From positions 58,171 through 122,170 of the forward strand of contig JAFZKH010000001.1 of NCBI GenBank assembly GCA_017553685.1: a stretch of DNA of 64,000 nucleotides. Direction: 5' to 3'. Each line of letters begins with the position of its first letter. Position 1 is the first letter of the stretch. This DNA comes from Bacilli bacterium. GTDB lineage: Bacteria; Bacillota_I; Bacilli_A; RF39; UBA660. The notes beneath the pieces were generated by a model. The model saw nothing but the letters and a program-made list of their open reading frames with translations, made no database searches and had not been told where the DNA came from. Positions 54,163 to 63,556 of the stretch are shown here, one piece after another. The translations under genes and the position numbers were made by a program.

Positions 54163-54837
54163 ATGAAAAAGAAATATATAATAATAACAATTATATGTCT
54201 AGTTATATCAGTAGTATCAGGAATAATATCTAAAGACCTAGTAGTAGGTGGTTCAATGCTTTTTTCTGGACTATTATGTGCTTATTTAGCTAGTGAAGGT
54301 AAAAAAATAAACTATATATTTGGCTTTATTAGTTATATACTAATGGGATATGTAGCATTTAAGAATAATTTATTTGGTATATTTTTCTTTTATATATTTA
54401 TATTTGCACCATTACAAATTAAAGGATTTGCTACATGGGGTAAAAATTTAAATAGAAAAAATGATGTAAAAGTTAGAGAGTTTACTTTAAGTAATTCAAT
54501 CATAATTACATTATCTTGTATAGCAGGTAGCCTTTTACTTGGATATATATTAACTTTAATACCTACACAAAGATTAGCATTTATGGATGCTACATCAAAT
54601 TGTATAAATCTATGTGGTATTATCCTAATGATATTAAGATTTAAAGAAGCTTGGTGGCTTTGGTTAATAAATAATATTATTGATTTAGTTATTTGGATTA
54701 TAACAGTAGTACATGGTGGTGATGGTTCTACTATGGTTTTATTAGTCTCTATTGGTTATTTATTAATAAATATATATGGTATTATTAAATGGAGTATAGC
54801 TGCTAAAAAGACTAAGAAAAAGTATAAAATAGCATAG
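54163..54837 (+). CDS. pnuC: Nicotinamide riboside/mononucleotide transporter PnuC family
   Basis: 224 residues, seven membrane segments. The PnuC signature near the C-terminus is present: ILRFKEAWWLWLINNIIDLVIWI, and the central FAPLQIKGFATWGKNL. PnuC proteins are facilitators for nicotinamide riboside, trapped inside by NadR kinase; related members carry thiamine (PnuT) or riboflavin (PnuX), so the substrate is open. No NadR-type domain is fused or adjacent. SD AAGGAG. Confidence 0.85.
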   Translation: MKKKYIIITIICLVISVVSGIISKDLVVGGSMLFSGLLCAYLASEGKKINYIFGFISYILMGYVAFKNNLFGIFFFYIFIFAPLQIKGFATWGKNLNRKNDVKVREFTLSNSIIITLSCIAGSLLLGYILTLIPTQRLAFMDATSNCINLCGIILMILRFKEAWWLWLINNIIDLVIWIITVVHGGDGSTMVLLVSIGYLLINIYGIIKWSIAAKKTKKKYKIA

Positions 54838-54869
54838 TGTAAAGTAATCTATTATTAGATAATTATGCA

Positions 54870-54878
54870 TGATATAAT
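54870..54878 (+). promoter_or_regulatory. Extended -10 promoter of the lipoprotein gene
   Basis: TG-A-TATAAT; start codon 17 bases downstream behind AGGAGG. Confidence 0.68.
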
Positions 54879-54895
54879 GAAAGTAGGAGGTATTT

Positions 54896-55396
54896 ATGAA
54901 AAAGATTGGTTTATTATTTTTAATTGTTTTATCAGTATTTTTAATTACAGGTTGTGGTAGTACTAAGGGAGAACCTACAAAGAAAAAGAGTTTATTTGAT
55001 ACAAAGAAAACTATGACTTGTACAAAAGAAGAAGTAGATGAAGATGGTTATAAGACAAGTAGTACTTATAAAATTACATATACATCTAAAAAAGTAACAA
55101 AAGTAGATTCTGATTCTATTATGGAAATGGATTCTGAAACAATTGATTGGGTATATACTTTTGGTCAAGCAATAGCTACTGAATTAGATAAATTAGATGG
55201 TATTACTGCAAGTTATACAAAGATAGATAGTAATAAAATTGAAATGAAGTTAATTGCTGTATATGATAAAATTGATCCAGAACAAGTAAAAGAAGCTCTA
55301 GGTGGATTATCAGATGATACTGATTTCTATACTAAAACTGATATAACTGTAGATGAATTTATAAAACAAAACCTAGAAGGATTCACATGTAAATAA
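54896..55396 (+). CDS. Small lipoprotein of unknown function
   Basis: 166 residues. Signal peptide with a clear lipobox: LFLIVLSVFLITGCGST, cleavage before Cys20. The mature part is about 147 residues, polar, with Cys39 (TMTCTKEEVDEDG) and a second at the C-terminus (EGFTCK), perhaps disulfide-bonded. It resembles the DUF1307-type YehR-like lipoproteins in layout, but I cannot confirm the family. Single-gene unit. Confidence 0.8.
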   Translation: MKKIGLLFLIVLSVFLITGCGSTKGEPTKKKSLFDTKKTMTCTKEEVDEDGYKTSSTYKITYTSKKVTKVDSDSIMEMDSETIDWVYTFGQAIATELDKLDGITASYTKIDSNKIEMKLIAVYDKIDPEQVKEALGGLSDDTDFYTKTDITVDEFIKQNLEGFTCK

Positions 55397-55425
55397 AAAG
55401 AATAATCTAAGATTATTCTTTTTTT
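55397..55425 (+). terminator. Terminator of the lipoprotein gene
   Basis: AAAGAATAATC/GATTATTCTTT (55397-55407, 55411-55421), T-tract. Confidence 0.88.
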
Positions 55426-55426
55426 A

Positions 55427-55435
55427 TGTTATAAT
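55427..55435 (+). promoter_or_regulatory. Extended -10 promoter of murD
   Basis: TG-T-TATAAT one base after the terminator T-tract; start codon 17 bases downstream. Confidence 0.7.
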
Positions 55436-55452
55436 TATATTGGTGATAATAA

Positions 55453-56802
55453 ATGTTTGAAAACAAAAAAATATTAATACTTGGTTTAGCAAGATCTGGA
55501 TATGCTGCTGCTAAGTATTTAATTAATCATAATAATGAAGTAATATTAAATGATAATAAAGATGAAGAAAAGCAAGATAAGAATCAAGTAGAGGAATTAA
55601 AGGCTTTAGGAGTTAAACTTGTATTTGGTTCTCATCCTGATGAATTATTAGATGACTCATTTGATTATTTAATTAAGAATCCTGGAGTACCAATAGATCA
55701 TAAATATGTTTTAAAAGCTAGAACTCTTGGAGTAGAAGTTATTAATGAAGCAGAAATGGCTTTTAGATTATTACCTGAAGGAGTTAATTTAATGTCTATT
55801 ACAGGTACTAATGGTAAGACTACTACAACTACTTTAACTTATTTAATTATGAAGGAATACTATAAAGATAAAGTATATTTAACAGGTAATATAGGATATC
55901 CTATGATAGATTTAATTGGTAAAGTAAAACCTGGTGATTATATTGTAATGGAAGTATCATGTCAACAATTAGAAAACATGAGTGAGTATAAACCAAATGT
56001 TGGATTAATTACTAATTTTAGTCCTGCTCATATTGATTTCTTAAAGAGTTATGAAAACTATAAAAGAGTTAAAGCAAAAATATTTGCTAATCAAACTATT
56101 AATGATGTAGCTATTTTAAATGCAGATAATGAAGATGTACTTAATGAAACTAAAGATATTAAATCTACTAAGAAATATTTCTCATCTAAGAAGAAAGTAG
56201 ATGGAACATATTTAGTAGGTGATGATATTTATTACTATGATGAATATGTACTTAGTAGATCTGATATTAAAATAGCTGGTATGCATAACGTAGAAAATGT
56301 TATGGCTGCTACTACAATAGTAAAAGAGTATAATGTACCTTCTGAAGTAATTAAAAAAGTAGTATCAGAATTTAATGGAGTAGAACATAGATTAGAGTTT
56401 TCTGGTGAAGTAAATACAAGAAGATTCTATAATGATACAGAAGCTACTAATATTAAATGTACTCAAATAGCATTATCTTCATTTGAACAAGATACATTTA
56501 TTATTTTAGGTGGTATGGAAAGAGGACAATCATTTGATGATTTAACTCCATATATGAAAAATGTTAAAGGAATCTTAGCAATTGGAACATGCAGAAATAG
56601 AGTAAAAGAATTTGGTGATAAATTAGGTATACCTACAATAGTACATGAATTCTTAAAAGATGGATTTAAAGAATTATATGATATGTCTACACCAAATTCA
56701 GTAATACTTTTATCTCCTGGATCAGCTTCGTGGGATCAATATAAAGAATGTGAAGTTAGGGGAGCAGAGTTTAAAGACTTAGTAAAAAAACTAAATGAGT
56801 AA
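55453..56802 (+). CDS. murD: UDP-MurNAc-L-alanine:D-glutamate ligase MurD
   Basis: 449 residues. Rossmann-like N-terminus (KILILGLARSGYAAAKYLI), P-loop SITGTNGKTTTTTL, EVSCQQLENM, NFSPAHIDFLKSYENYKRVK with the carbamylated-lysine region, GVEHRLEFSGEVNTRRFYNDTEATN, and LLSPGSASWDQY. MurD adds D-Glu to the growing stem peptide. Single-gene unit, separated from murG and from murC, unlike the usual dcw order. Its last codons form part of a terminator shared with the converging gene. Confidence 0.97.
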   Translation: MFENKKILILGLARSGYAAAKYLINHNNEVILNDNKDEEKQDKNQVEELKALGVKLVFGSHPDELLDDSFDYLIKNPGVPIDHKYVLKARTLGVEVINEAEMAFRLLPEGVNLMSITGTNGKTTTTTLTYLIMKEYYKDKVYLTGNIGYPMIDLIGKVKPGDYIVMEVSCQQLENMSEYKPNVGLITNFSPAHIDFLKSYENYKRVKAKIFANQTINDVAILNADNEDVLNETKDIKSTKKYFSSKKKVDGTYLVGDDIYYYDEYVLSRSDIKIAGMHNVENVMAATTIVKEYNVPSEVIKKVVSEFNGVEHRLEFSGEVNTRRFYNDTEATNIKCTQIALSSFEQDTFIILGGMERGQSFDDLTPYMKNVKGILAIGTCRNRVKEFGDKLGIPTIVHEFLKDGFKELYDMSTPNSVILLSPGSASWDQYKECEVRGAEFKDLVKKLNE

Positions 56803-56820
56803 TCATTTAGTTTTCTTTTT
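56787..56820. terminator. Bidirectional terminator between murD and the nuclease gene
   Basis: AAAACTAAATGA GTAA TCATTTAGTTTT (56787-56814). It contains the murD stop codon (56800-56802) and the stop codon of the minus-strand gene (56807-56809). Confidence 0.88.
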
Positions 56821-57772
56821 GTTCAATTCTATTATTATTTTTAGGTATTAACACTTTTTCATATCTTATTGATTTACGAGATTTTTTTCTATGGTATTCT
56901 ATATCATAGTTTGGAAGATAGTAGTTATAGAATATATCTCTTTTTTTATCATAATATAGTATTAAATATGAAGTTACTTTAGTTTCTTCATTTAGATATG
57001 TTCTTATTATTACATATTCTGTTTTTGGTAAATCTGCTGTACTAAACATTATTCTTCTTTCATTCTTACTTACAATAATTCCATGATCTTCATCAAATGG
57101 TTTAAAAGTAGATTTAACTTCTATTAAAACTTCTTTATCCCAATAAGGGTCATCATATAATACATCAAACCCAAAATTAGATGAACAATCTTTAGATACA
57201 TAAGTAGTTCTTCCATCATATCTCTTTAGAAAGTTACTAATAATATATTCACCACATTTACCTACAAACAAAGCTTTCTTTTCATCAAATGATAAATCAG
57301 ATGTAGAATTTGAAAAGAAATTTAAATCATAATCTTCAACGGCTTTAATTACATCATCAAAATATTTATCATCTATTTGACCTTTAAAGTATTTATTACA
57401 ATATTCTTTACAAGATTTATATAAACTTACTGGAGTATTTCTTTTATCTTTTTCTAGTTTAAGTAATATAGTAACATAATATCTAAATGAGTTATATTTA
57501 TTTACAAATGGTAAACATTTATATATTTCTATTCTTCTTGTAAATGGGTATTCATCAGGTATTTGTATTGCTCTTTGTAATAGTGGATTTTGAAATGCTT
57601 CTTTTATATTATTGAATATCCATTCTCTAAGATTCTTTGTTATTTCATCATCAGGATATGCTCTCATATATTCACTAGCACAAAATAGTATTCCTGTATT
57701 ATCTTTTCTTCCTACACTCAATATTGAATATACTTTATTTTCACCGTTATTTCTTAGATACTTTTTTGCCAT
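56807..57772 (-). CDS. DUF3883-like PD-(D/E)XK nuclease-domain protein
   Basis: 321 residues, cytoplasmic. Residues 1-165 are unfamiliar, mostly helical. Residues about 168-290 fit the DUF3883 nuclease-like fold: GKCGEYIISNFLKRY (Glu175), NFGFDVLYDD (Asp203), VLIEVKST (Glu218, Lys220) and VSKNERRIM. DUF3883 domains occur in restriction and anti-phage proteins and usually accompany helicases or methylases, but here it stands alone on the minus strand between murD and murC. Catalytic residues are all present. SD GAGGT seven bases from ATG. Function as defence enzyme is inference. Confidence 0.75.
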   Translation of the reverse strand: MAKKYLRNNGENKVYSILSVGRKDNTGILFCASEYMRAYPDDEITKNLREWIFNNIKEAFQNPLLQRAIQIPDEYPFTRRIEIYKCLPFVNKYNSFRYYVTILLKLEKDKRNTPVSLYKSCKEYCNKYFKGQIDDKYFDDVIKAVEDYDLNFFSNSTSDLSFDEKKALFVGKCGEYIISNFLKRYDGRTTYVSKDCSSNFGFDVLYDDPYWDKEVLIEVKSTFKPFDEDHGIIVSKNERRIMFSTADLPKTEYVIIRTYLNEETKVTSYLILYYDKKRDIFYNYYLPNYDIEYHRKKSRKSIRYEKVLIPKNNNRIEQKEN

Positions 57773-57829
57773 ATGTTTACCTCATCGTATAGTTTTTTAT
57801 TATATTACAATTTTAAAAAGTAGTAAATA

Positions 57830-57856
57830 AAAAAATAGAGTTATACTCTATTTTTT
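57830..57856 (-). terminator. Terminator of the sigma-like gene
   Basis: AATAGAGT/ACTCTATT stem (about 57833-57851), with A-rich flank on the plus strand giving U on the minus strand. Confidence 0.8.
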
Positions 57857-57857
57857 A

Positions 57858-58142
57858 TTAAAATCTTCTATATTTTTTCATTTTAGGATTATTTCTTACT
57901 TTATGTATTGCTGAAGTATAAATAATTCTAACTTCATCTGTAGATAATCCTGTTTTTTCACTAATTTCTTCTGGACTATGACTAATTTGAAAATTAGTAT
58001 CATACCATAGTCTTAAGACTCTTCTTTCTAAAGGAGATAGTTCTAGTAAACATGATTTATAATCACTTACGAACGCAGTTGTTTCTCCTTTTCTATATAC
58101 ATAATCATTACTTGGCATTTTTGAATGGTCTATATATCCCAT
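57858..58142 (-). CDS. Small sigma-region-4-like helix-turn-helix protein
   Basis: 94 residues from ATG at 58142 (SD AAGGGGTG; the GTG at 58151 overlaps it). The second half looks like sigma factor region 4: LELSPLERRVLRLWYDTNF, then the HTH HSPEEISEKTGLSTDEVRIIYTSAIHKVRN. No region 2 is present, so it is not a complete sigma factor; it may be a regulator binding -35-like DNA or RNA polymerase. Own promoter and terminator; divergent from murC. Confidence 0.75.
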   Translation of the reverse strand: MGYIDHSKMPSNDYVYRKGETTAFVSDYKSCLLELSPLERRVLRLWYDTNFQISHSPEEISEKTGLSTDEVRIIYTSAIHKVRNNPKMKKYRRF

Positions 58143-58172
58143 AAAATTCACCCCTTTTTAAAAAGCATGTAT

Positions 58173-58181
58173 ATTATATCA
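58173..58181 (-). promoter_or_regulatory. Extended -10 promoter of the sigma-like gene
   Basis: TG-A-TATAAT on the minus strand, about 30 bases before the ATG and 28 bases from the divergent murC -10. Confidence 0.65.
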
Positions 58182-58208
58182 AAAATATAAAATAAATCAA
58201 ATTTTTAA

Positions 58209-58217
58209 TGTTATAAT
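58209..58217 (+). promoter_or_regulatory. Extended -10 promoter of murC
   Basis: TG-T-TATAAT; start codon 17 bases downstream. Confidence 0.68.
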
Positions 58218-58234
58218 TATATTAGGTGATGAAT

Positions 58235-59539
58235 ATGAAATATTATTGTATAGGAATAAAAGGTGCAGGTATGGCTACACTTGCTTGCTTACTTAGTGAT
58301 TTAGGTTATGAAGTATCTGGTTATGATGATACTAAAGATTTTAAATTTACTGAAAAAGGATTAGATAAAAGAGGTATTAAGATTTATTATGATGGTTCTA
58401 AAGAAATAGATAGTAATACTATTATTACTGCCTCTAAAGCATTTAGTGAAGATCATAAAGAAATAAAAAGAATTAAGGAATCAGGTTTTAATATAACTCC
58501 TTATAATGAAATAATAGGAGACTTAACTAATAAATTTAGAACTGTTTCAGTATGTGGTACTCATGGTAAAACTACTACTACTTCTATGATTAGTCATATA
58601 GTTAATAATACTATTGGATGCAATTATTTTATAGGAGACGGAAGAGGTTATGCTATTCCTGAAAATGATTTGTTTGTAATAGAATCTGATGAATATAATA
58701 AACACTTTTTAAAGTATCATCCATCTATATCTGTATGTACTAATATAGAACTTGAACACACTGAATGTTATGATGGCCTTAGTGATATTATTAACTCATT
58801 TAGTATGTTTTTAAATAATTCTAAAGAGTATTCTGTTGTATGTGGAGATAATGAAAACATAAGAAGTATTACGTTTAATAATAAAGTAATATTCTATGGT
58901 GAAAATGATAACAATGATTATATAGTTAAAAATATAGAAGTCAAAGAAGATGGAACATATTTTGACTTATATCACCATAACGAGTTTATATCTAATATAA
59001 TGGTTCCTGTATACGGTAGACATATGGCTCTAAATGCTTGTGCGGCTACTATAGTATCATTAAACCTTGGAATAGAAATAGATAAGATAAAATCATTATT
59101 AAAAGAGTTTAAAAATGCAGAAAGAAGATTTCAGGAAGAAAGAGTAGGAGACTCTATAATTGTTGATGATTATGCTCATCATCCAACTGAAATTAGAGTA
59201 ACATTAGAGGCTGCTAAAGCTAAATATCCTGATAAAGATATTATTGCAATATTTAAACCAAATACATATTCAAGAACTAAAGAGTTTTATAATGATTTTG
59301 CTAAAGCTTTAGATATAGCAGATTATGTATATATTACTAATATAGATTCTAATAGAGAAAAACAAGAAGATTATCCTGGAATAACATCAAATTTAATACT
59401 TGAGAATACTAGAAATGGTAAACTATTAGATGAAAAAGAAATTGGTGATTTAGTTAGTCATAAAGGTAATATTTATGTGTTTATGAGCTGCGCTTCTATA
59501 TCACATTTAAAAGAAGATTTAATTAATGAAATTAAATAG
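58235..59539 (+). CDS. murC: UDP-MurNAc:L-alanine ligase MurC
   Basis: 434 residues from ATG 58235 (SD AGGTG six bases away; earlier GTG/ATG at 58226/58229 overlap the SD). N-terminal YCIGIKGAGMATLACLL, P-loop SVCGTHGKTTTTSMI, CTNIELEHTECYDG, NAERRFQEERVGDSIIVDDYAHHPTEIRVTL, and IFKPNTYSRTKEF. MurC adds the first residue, L-Ala, to UDP-MurNAc. Single-gene unit; together with murD, murG, murB and mraY it shows an intact lipid II pathway. Confidence 0.96.
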   Translation: MKYYCIGIKGAGMATLACLLSDLGYEVSGYDDTKDFKFTEKGLDKRGIKIYYDGSKEIDSNTIITASKAFSEDHKEIKRIKESGFNITPYNEIIGDLTNKFRTVSVCGTHGKTTTTSMISHIVNNTIGCNYFIGDGRGYAIPENDLFVIESDEYNKHFLKYHPSISVCTNIELEHTECYDGLSDIINSFSMFLNNSKEYSVVCGDNENIRSITFNNKVIFYGENDNNDYIVKNIEVKEDGTYFDLYHHNEFISNIMVPVYGRHMALNACAATIVSLNLGIEIDKIKSLLKEFKNAERRFQEERVGDSIIVDDYAHHPTEIRVTLEAAKAKYPDKDIIAIFKPNTYSRTKEFYNDFAKALDIADYVYITNIDSNREKQEDYPGITSNLILENTRNGKLLDEKEIGDLVSHKGNIYVFMSCASISHLKEDLINEIK

Positions 59540-59569
59540 TGAAGTTAATGAAAATTAACTTCATTTTTT
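59540..59569 (+). terminator. Terminator of murC
   Basis: TGAAGTTAAT GAAA ATTAACTTCA (59540-59563) and six T. Confidence 0.9.
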
Positions 59570-59570
59570 A

Positions 59571-59599
59571 TTGAAAAAAATATTATATTTTAGTATAAT
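59571..59599 (+). promoter_or_regulatory. Promoter of the MBL-dockerin gene
   Basis: TTGAAA (59571-59576), 17-base spacer, TATAAT (59594-59599). Confidence 0.62.
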
Positions 59600-59623
59600 T
59601 ATTACATAATAGGAGAGTATGAT

Positions 59624-62600
59624 ATGAGGAAAACAAGAGTAGTAATGTTTTTATTAATTTTGTCGATTTTATTTATTCCTACTGTAGCGTTTGCAGCAGA
59701 TAATAAACTTCATTTTATATCGGCAGAAAAGGGAGATTCAATAATAATTCAAAGTAATGGACACTGTGGTTTAGTGGATGCACTTAATCCAGAAGAGTAT
59801 ACTAATCCAGATACTGGAGAAGTAGAAGTTTTTGAAGACAATGCTCAAAAAATAGTAAACTATGCTATTGGTGCTGGTTGTTCATATTTTGATTTTGTTA
59901 TTATGACTCATAGCCATTATGATCATATTGGTGGTATTCCTGAGTTAGGATCATTCTTCAACGATAAGACTCTTGTATTCTTTAAAGAAGATATTGTTTC
60001 AAAGGATGCAAATGATGTAATTGATGACTATGAAGATGGAGGAGATCTTCATTGGAATAACCATTGGTTTTTAACTGAAGCTCTTAGTACATTTGAAAAT
60101 AGTAATTCTATTACTTGCGATTTAAGAGAAGCTCATTCCTTAAATGATCCTAAATGTGATTTATCTACTCTTTCTAATGATTTTATAGAATCTGTATCTT
60201 ATGATGCAAATGAAGATTTTGATTTTGATTCTAATGTTAAAGAAAATGTATATTTTGATTTTGGTGATTATAGAATCACTATGTATAATTTGAATATTCT
60301 TTCATATCATGTAGAAAACTTAAACTCAATTGTAACATTGGTTACTCAAAAGAACTCTAGTAAAACAGCATTATTAACTGGAGATATTGAAACTGCTAGA
60401 GGAGATTTGGATGAATTAAGAGGTGTTACTAGTTTTGTAAACAAAACAACATTAATAGAAAATCCTACTGGGACATGTTATGAATGTGTTAGTCTTGGAA
60501 TTGAAAACCAAATTGCAAGAGTAATTGATACTCATATAGATGTATTAAAGGCTGCACATCATGGAGGTAGTTCATCAAATTCTTTATATGCACTAAATAT
60601 GTATTATCCAAATGTATATATTACTCAAGGAGGAACATTTTATACTCAAGATAATATAGCATATCCAAAATCAGATAATACTGCTGCAATAGCATATGCA
60701 AAGCATAGATTTGGTACTAAAGCATATAATGCTTCTCAAGTAACAGGAGCAATTGTTGTTAATCTTGATGATGGCTCCGTAGAAGCATATGATGAAAATG
60801 GTTTTCCTGAATCAACTGATGTTTCTGAACTTTCATATTTTTATCCTGATGGATGGAAGTATATGAATGTGGATACAAATCTATATAATGAAGAACATAC
60901 TGATAGAGCATTTGTATATATTGAAAATGGCTCATTATATACTGGATGGAAATATTCAGATAATAAATGGTATGTATTAGATGGTTATTCTGGATTAATG
61001 GCAACAGGAATTTATGACGATACTGATGGTAATCGTTACTATTTAAGCGATGATTATGCTACTTATGGTCAAATGGAAACTGGTTGGAAAATCTTAAATA
61101 GTGGTATTTTCTATTTTAGAACTAGTGAAAATGATATTTTACCAGGTAAAGAAGGAGCTGCTCTTACAGATTTTGCTACTATTGATTCATATACTTATTA
61201 TTTTAGACCTACAGACAATAATCCTAATAATGGAACTAAATGTTCCGCGGTTACAGGATTAATGGATTATAATGGTGAAACTTTCTACTTTAGAACTGAA
61301 CAAAATAGTCCTACTGATGGTCCTATAGCTTCAATGGTAACAGGATTTGTATATATTGATGGTGCACCACATTACTTTAGAACTAGTGAAGATGAAGTAT
61401 CTACTGGTTCACTAGGTTCAATGCTAAAAGACGCTTGTGTAACTTATGGTGATGGATATTACTGTTTTGATGAAAATGGTACATTATCTAGTCAAATCAT
61501 TACTATAGATGAACCTACTACAGATAAGTGTTTATCTAATATTACTTATGATGGTACTGAAAAAACTTTAGTATCTTTAGAAGATACTGGTTATACATGG
61601 AGTAATCATAAACAAACAAATGCTGGAGATTATTCAGTAGTTGCTACTTTAGCAGAAAATTATAAATGGAGAGATGGTACAACTGAACCTAAAAATATAA
61701 CTTGTAGTATTGCTAAAAAGCAAGAACCAGTTCCTGTAATGACTATTTTTGAATTTGATTATAGCGGTAATGAAATAAGACCTATAATTGATAATTATAA
61801 TGATTATATTATGAATAAAGAGGGAACAGATATTGCAACAGATGCTGCTGATCAATATGAAGTAACTATTAGTTTAAAATATCCTGAAAATTATGAGTGG
61901 GTAGGTGGAACTAATGAGGCTATTTCATTAGTATGGAAGATTAATAAAGTAAGTTATAATGTTCCTACTGTAGAACCTTTCTTTGGAAAATATGATGGAA
62001 ATGTTCATGGCGTTACAGCTACTGGTGATGGCGAATTACAATATTCAACAGATGGTATTAATTGGCAAGATGATAACTTTGAATTTACTAATGCCGGAGA
62101 ATATGAGGTAAGAGTAAGAGTTAAGGCTGATAATAATCATTATGCATCTGCAGAAGTAATTAGTACTGTAACTATTAATAAAAATGTATTTGATTTTCCA
62201 ACTTTAGAAGAATCTTTATTTAATTATACTGGCGATGAAATTACACCTGTTTTATCTGGTGTTGATTATGATAACATGACTGTATCTGGTGATTTAACAG
62301 GTACTAATGCTGGTACATATAGTATTGCAATTTCACTTAATGATAGAAATAATACTATGTGGACTAATGAAGAAGATGGAACAAAGATTATTAACTGGAC
62401 TATAGCTAAGATTTCTGGTGATAAACCTACAGCAATGGGATATACTGGAATATATGATAAACAACCACATTCAATTCAAGCAATTGGATCTGGAGAATTA
62501 GAATATTCATTAGATGATATTACATTTACTTCAGAAAAACCTACATTAATTGATGCGGATACACTTGAAGTATTTGTTAGAGTTAAAGGTGATGATAACC

Positions 62601-63556
62601 ATGAACCATCTGAATCTGTTAGTGCTTTTGTTACAATTAGTAAGAGAACTTTAATTAAACCAACAAGAACAACTAGTAATTATTTATTTACTGGAGAACC
62701 AGTTAATTTCAGTATTAATTTCTATAATGACAACTGGACTGAATGGATGGAAAAAACTGGAACATATACAGCAACAGATGTTGGTTCATATGTTGCTACT
62801 GTTGGATTAATTGATACTAATAATACTGAATGGAATGATCATACTATTGAAGATGTTTCGTTTAATTGGAGTATTGTTCAATCACAATCGACTAATCCAG
62901 TTATTACAAATTATGTTGGTGCTTATGATGGAGAACCACATTCAATAACTGTTGAACCGGTATCTTATGGAACAATATTATATTCAACAAATTATAATAT
63001 TCCTGGTGAAGATCCAGTTTGGGTTAATGTTAATCCTACAAGAACAAATGTTGGAACTACAAATGTTTATGTACAAATAATTGGAGATTCAAATCATACT
63101 AATTCACAAATAGTAATGGGTTCAATAACTATTACTGATGCAATTCCTGATTATCAAATTAGTAACTATAATATAGATGAAGCAAATAGTATGATATTGG
63201 GTATTACTGTTGGAACTACAGTAGAAAACTTTACTAGTAATATTACACTTGGTGATGGTTATAGAGTTGAAGTTGATTCTAAGACTGTTAATGGTAAACA
63301 AGTATTATATACTGGCGGTAAAGTTAGAATATTACAAGGCAATGTAGTAGTTGCAGAGTTTACTAATGTAGTAGTAGGCGATGTAAATGGAAATGGTACA
63401 ATAGATATCATTGATTACATAAGAATTATGAAGGATATCATGGATACTGAAAAACTAACAGGAGCATTTGGAAAAGCTGCTGATGTTAACGGTAATAATT
63501 CAATAGATATCATTGATTATATAAGAATTATGAAAATCATAATGGAGGAAGAATAA
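59624..63556 (+). CDS. Secreted ComEC-like metallo-beta-lactamase-fold protein with wall-binding repeats, Ig-like array and dockerin
   Basis: 1310 residues. Signal peptide 1-24 (FIPTVAFAAD). Residues about 27-390 are a metallo-beta-lactamase fold: THSHYDHIGG (His96, His98, Asp100, His101), ALLTGDIETARGDL and LKAAHHGGSSSN, the same triad as the C-terminal domain of ComEC. Residues about 410-625 are choline-binding/wall-binding style repeats (YTGWKYSDNKWYVLDG, METGWKILNSGIFYFRTSE, FYFRTEQNSP). About 635-1190 hold some seven Ig-like modules of two alternating types. About 1249-1310 is a dockerin with two calcium loops, GDVNGNGTIDIIDY and ADVNGNNSIDIIDY. Nuclease or phosphodiesterase activity is inferred; anchoring by a cohesin is likely. 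Stop overlaps the next start (TAATG). Confidence 0.9.
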   Translation: MRKTRVVMFLLILSILFIPTVAFAADNKLHFISAEKGDSIIIQSNGHCGLVDALNPEEYTNPDTGEVEVFEDNAQKIVNYAIGAGCSYFDFVIMTHSHYDHIGGIPELGSFFNDKTLVFFKEDIVSKDANDVIDDYEDGGDLHWNNHWFLTEALSTFENSNSITCDLREAHSLNDPKCDLSTLSNDFIESVSYDANEDFDFDSNVKENVYFDFGDYRITMYNLNILSYHVENLNSIVTLVTQKNSSKTALLTGDIETARGDLDELRGVTSFVNKTTLIENPTGTCYECVSLGIENQIARVIDTHIDVLKAAHHGGSSSNSLYALNMYYPNVYITQGGTFYTQDNIAYPKSDNTAAIAYAKHRFGTKAYNASQVTGAIVVNLDDGSVEAYDENGFPESTDVSELSYFYPDGWKYMNVDTNLYNEEHTDRAFVYIENGSLYTGWKYSDNKWYVLDGYSGLMATGIYDDTDGNRYYLSDDYATYGQMETGWKILNSGIFYFRTSENDILPGKEGAALTDFATIDSYTYYFRPTDNNPNNGTKCSAVTGLMDYNGETFYFRTEQNSPTDGPIASMVTGFVYIDGAPHYFRTSEDEVSTGSLGSMLKDACVTYGDGYYCFDENGTLSSQIITIDEPTTDKCLSNITYDGTEKTLVSLEDTGYTWSNHKQTNAGDYSVVATLAENYKWRDGTTEPKNITCSIAKKQEPVPVMTIFEFDYSGNEIRPIIDNYNDYIMNKEGTDIATDAADQYEVTISLKYPENYEWVGGTNEAISLVWKINKVSYNVPTVEPFFGKYDGNVHGVTATGDGELQYSTDGINWQDDNFEFTNAGEYEVRVRVKADNNHYASAEVISTVTINKNVFDFPTLEESLFNYTGDEITPVLSGVDYDNMTVSGDLTGTNAGTYSIAISLNDRNNTMWTNEEDGTKIINWTIAKISGDKPTAMGYTGIYDKQPHSIQAIGSGELEYSLDDITFTSEKPTLIDADTLEVFVRVKGDDNHEPSESVSAFVTISKRTLIKPTRTTSNYLFTGEPVNFSINFYNDNWTEWMEKTGTYTATDVGSYVATVGLIDTNNTEWNDHTIEDVSFNWSIVQSQSTNPVITNYVGAYDGEPHSITVEPVSYGTILYSTNYNIPGEDPVWVNVNPTRTNVGTTNVYVQIIGDSNHTNSQIVMGSITITDAIPDYQISNYNIDEANSMILGITVGTTVENFTSNITLGDGYRVEVDSKTVNGKQVLYTGGKVRILQGNVVVAEFTNVVVGDVNGNGTIDIIDYIRIMKDIMDTEKLTGAFGKAADVNGNNSIDIIDYIRIMKIIMEEE
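63400..63534 (+). repeat. Near-identical DNA repeat encoding the two dockerin calcium-loop helices
   Basis: Bases 63400-63432 and 63502-63534 are identical except at one position, so both dockerin halves encode IDIIDYIRIMK. In a gene whose other repeats have diverged, this implies recent duplication or conversion. Confidence 0.85.

Noticed and set aside
56807..58142. Assembly error or inversion between murD and murC
   Set aside because: Both minus-strand genes have proper promoters, SDs and shared terminators with the neighbours, and base composition does not change at the borders.
57858..58142. A complete ECF sigma factor
   Set aside because: Only a region-4-like HTH is present; there is no region 2 and no anti-sigma gene next to it.
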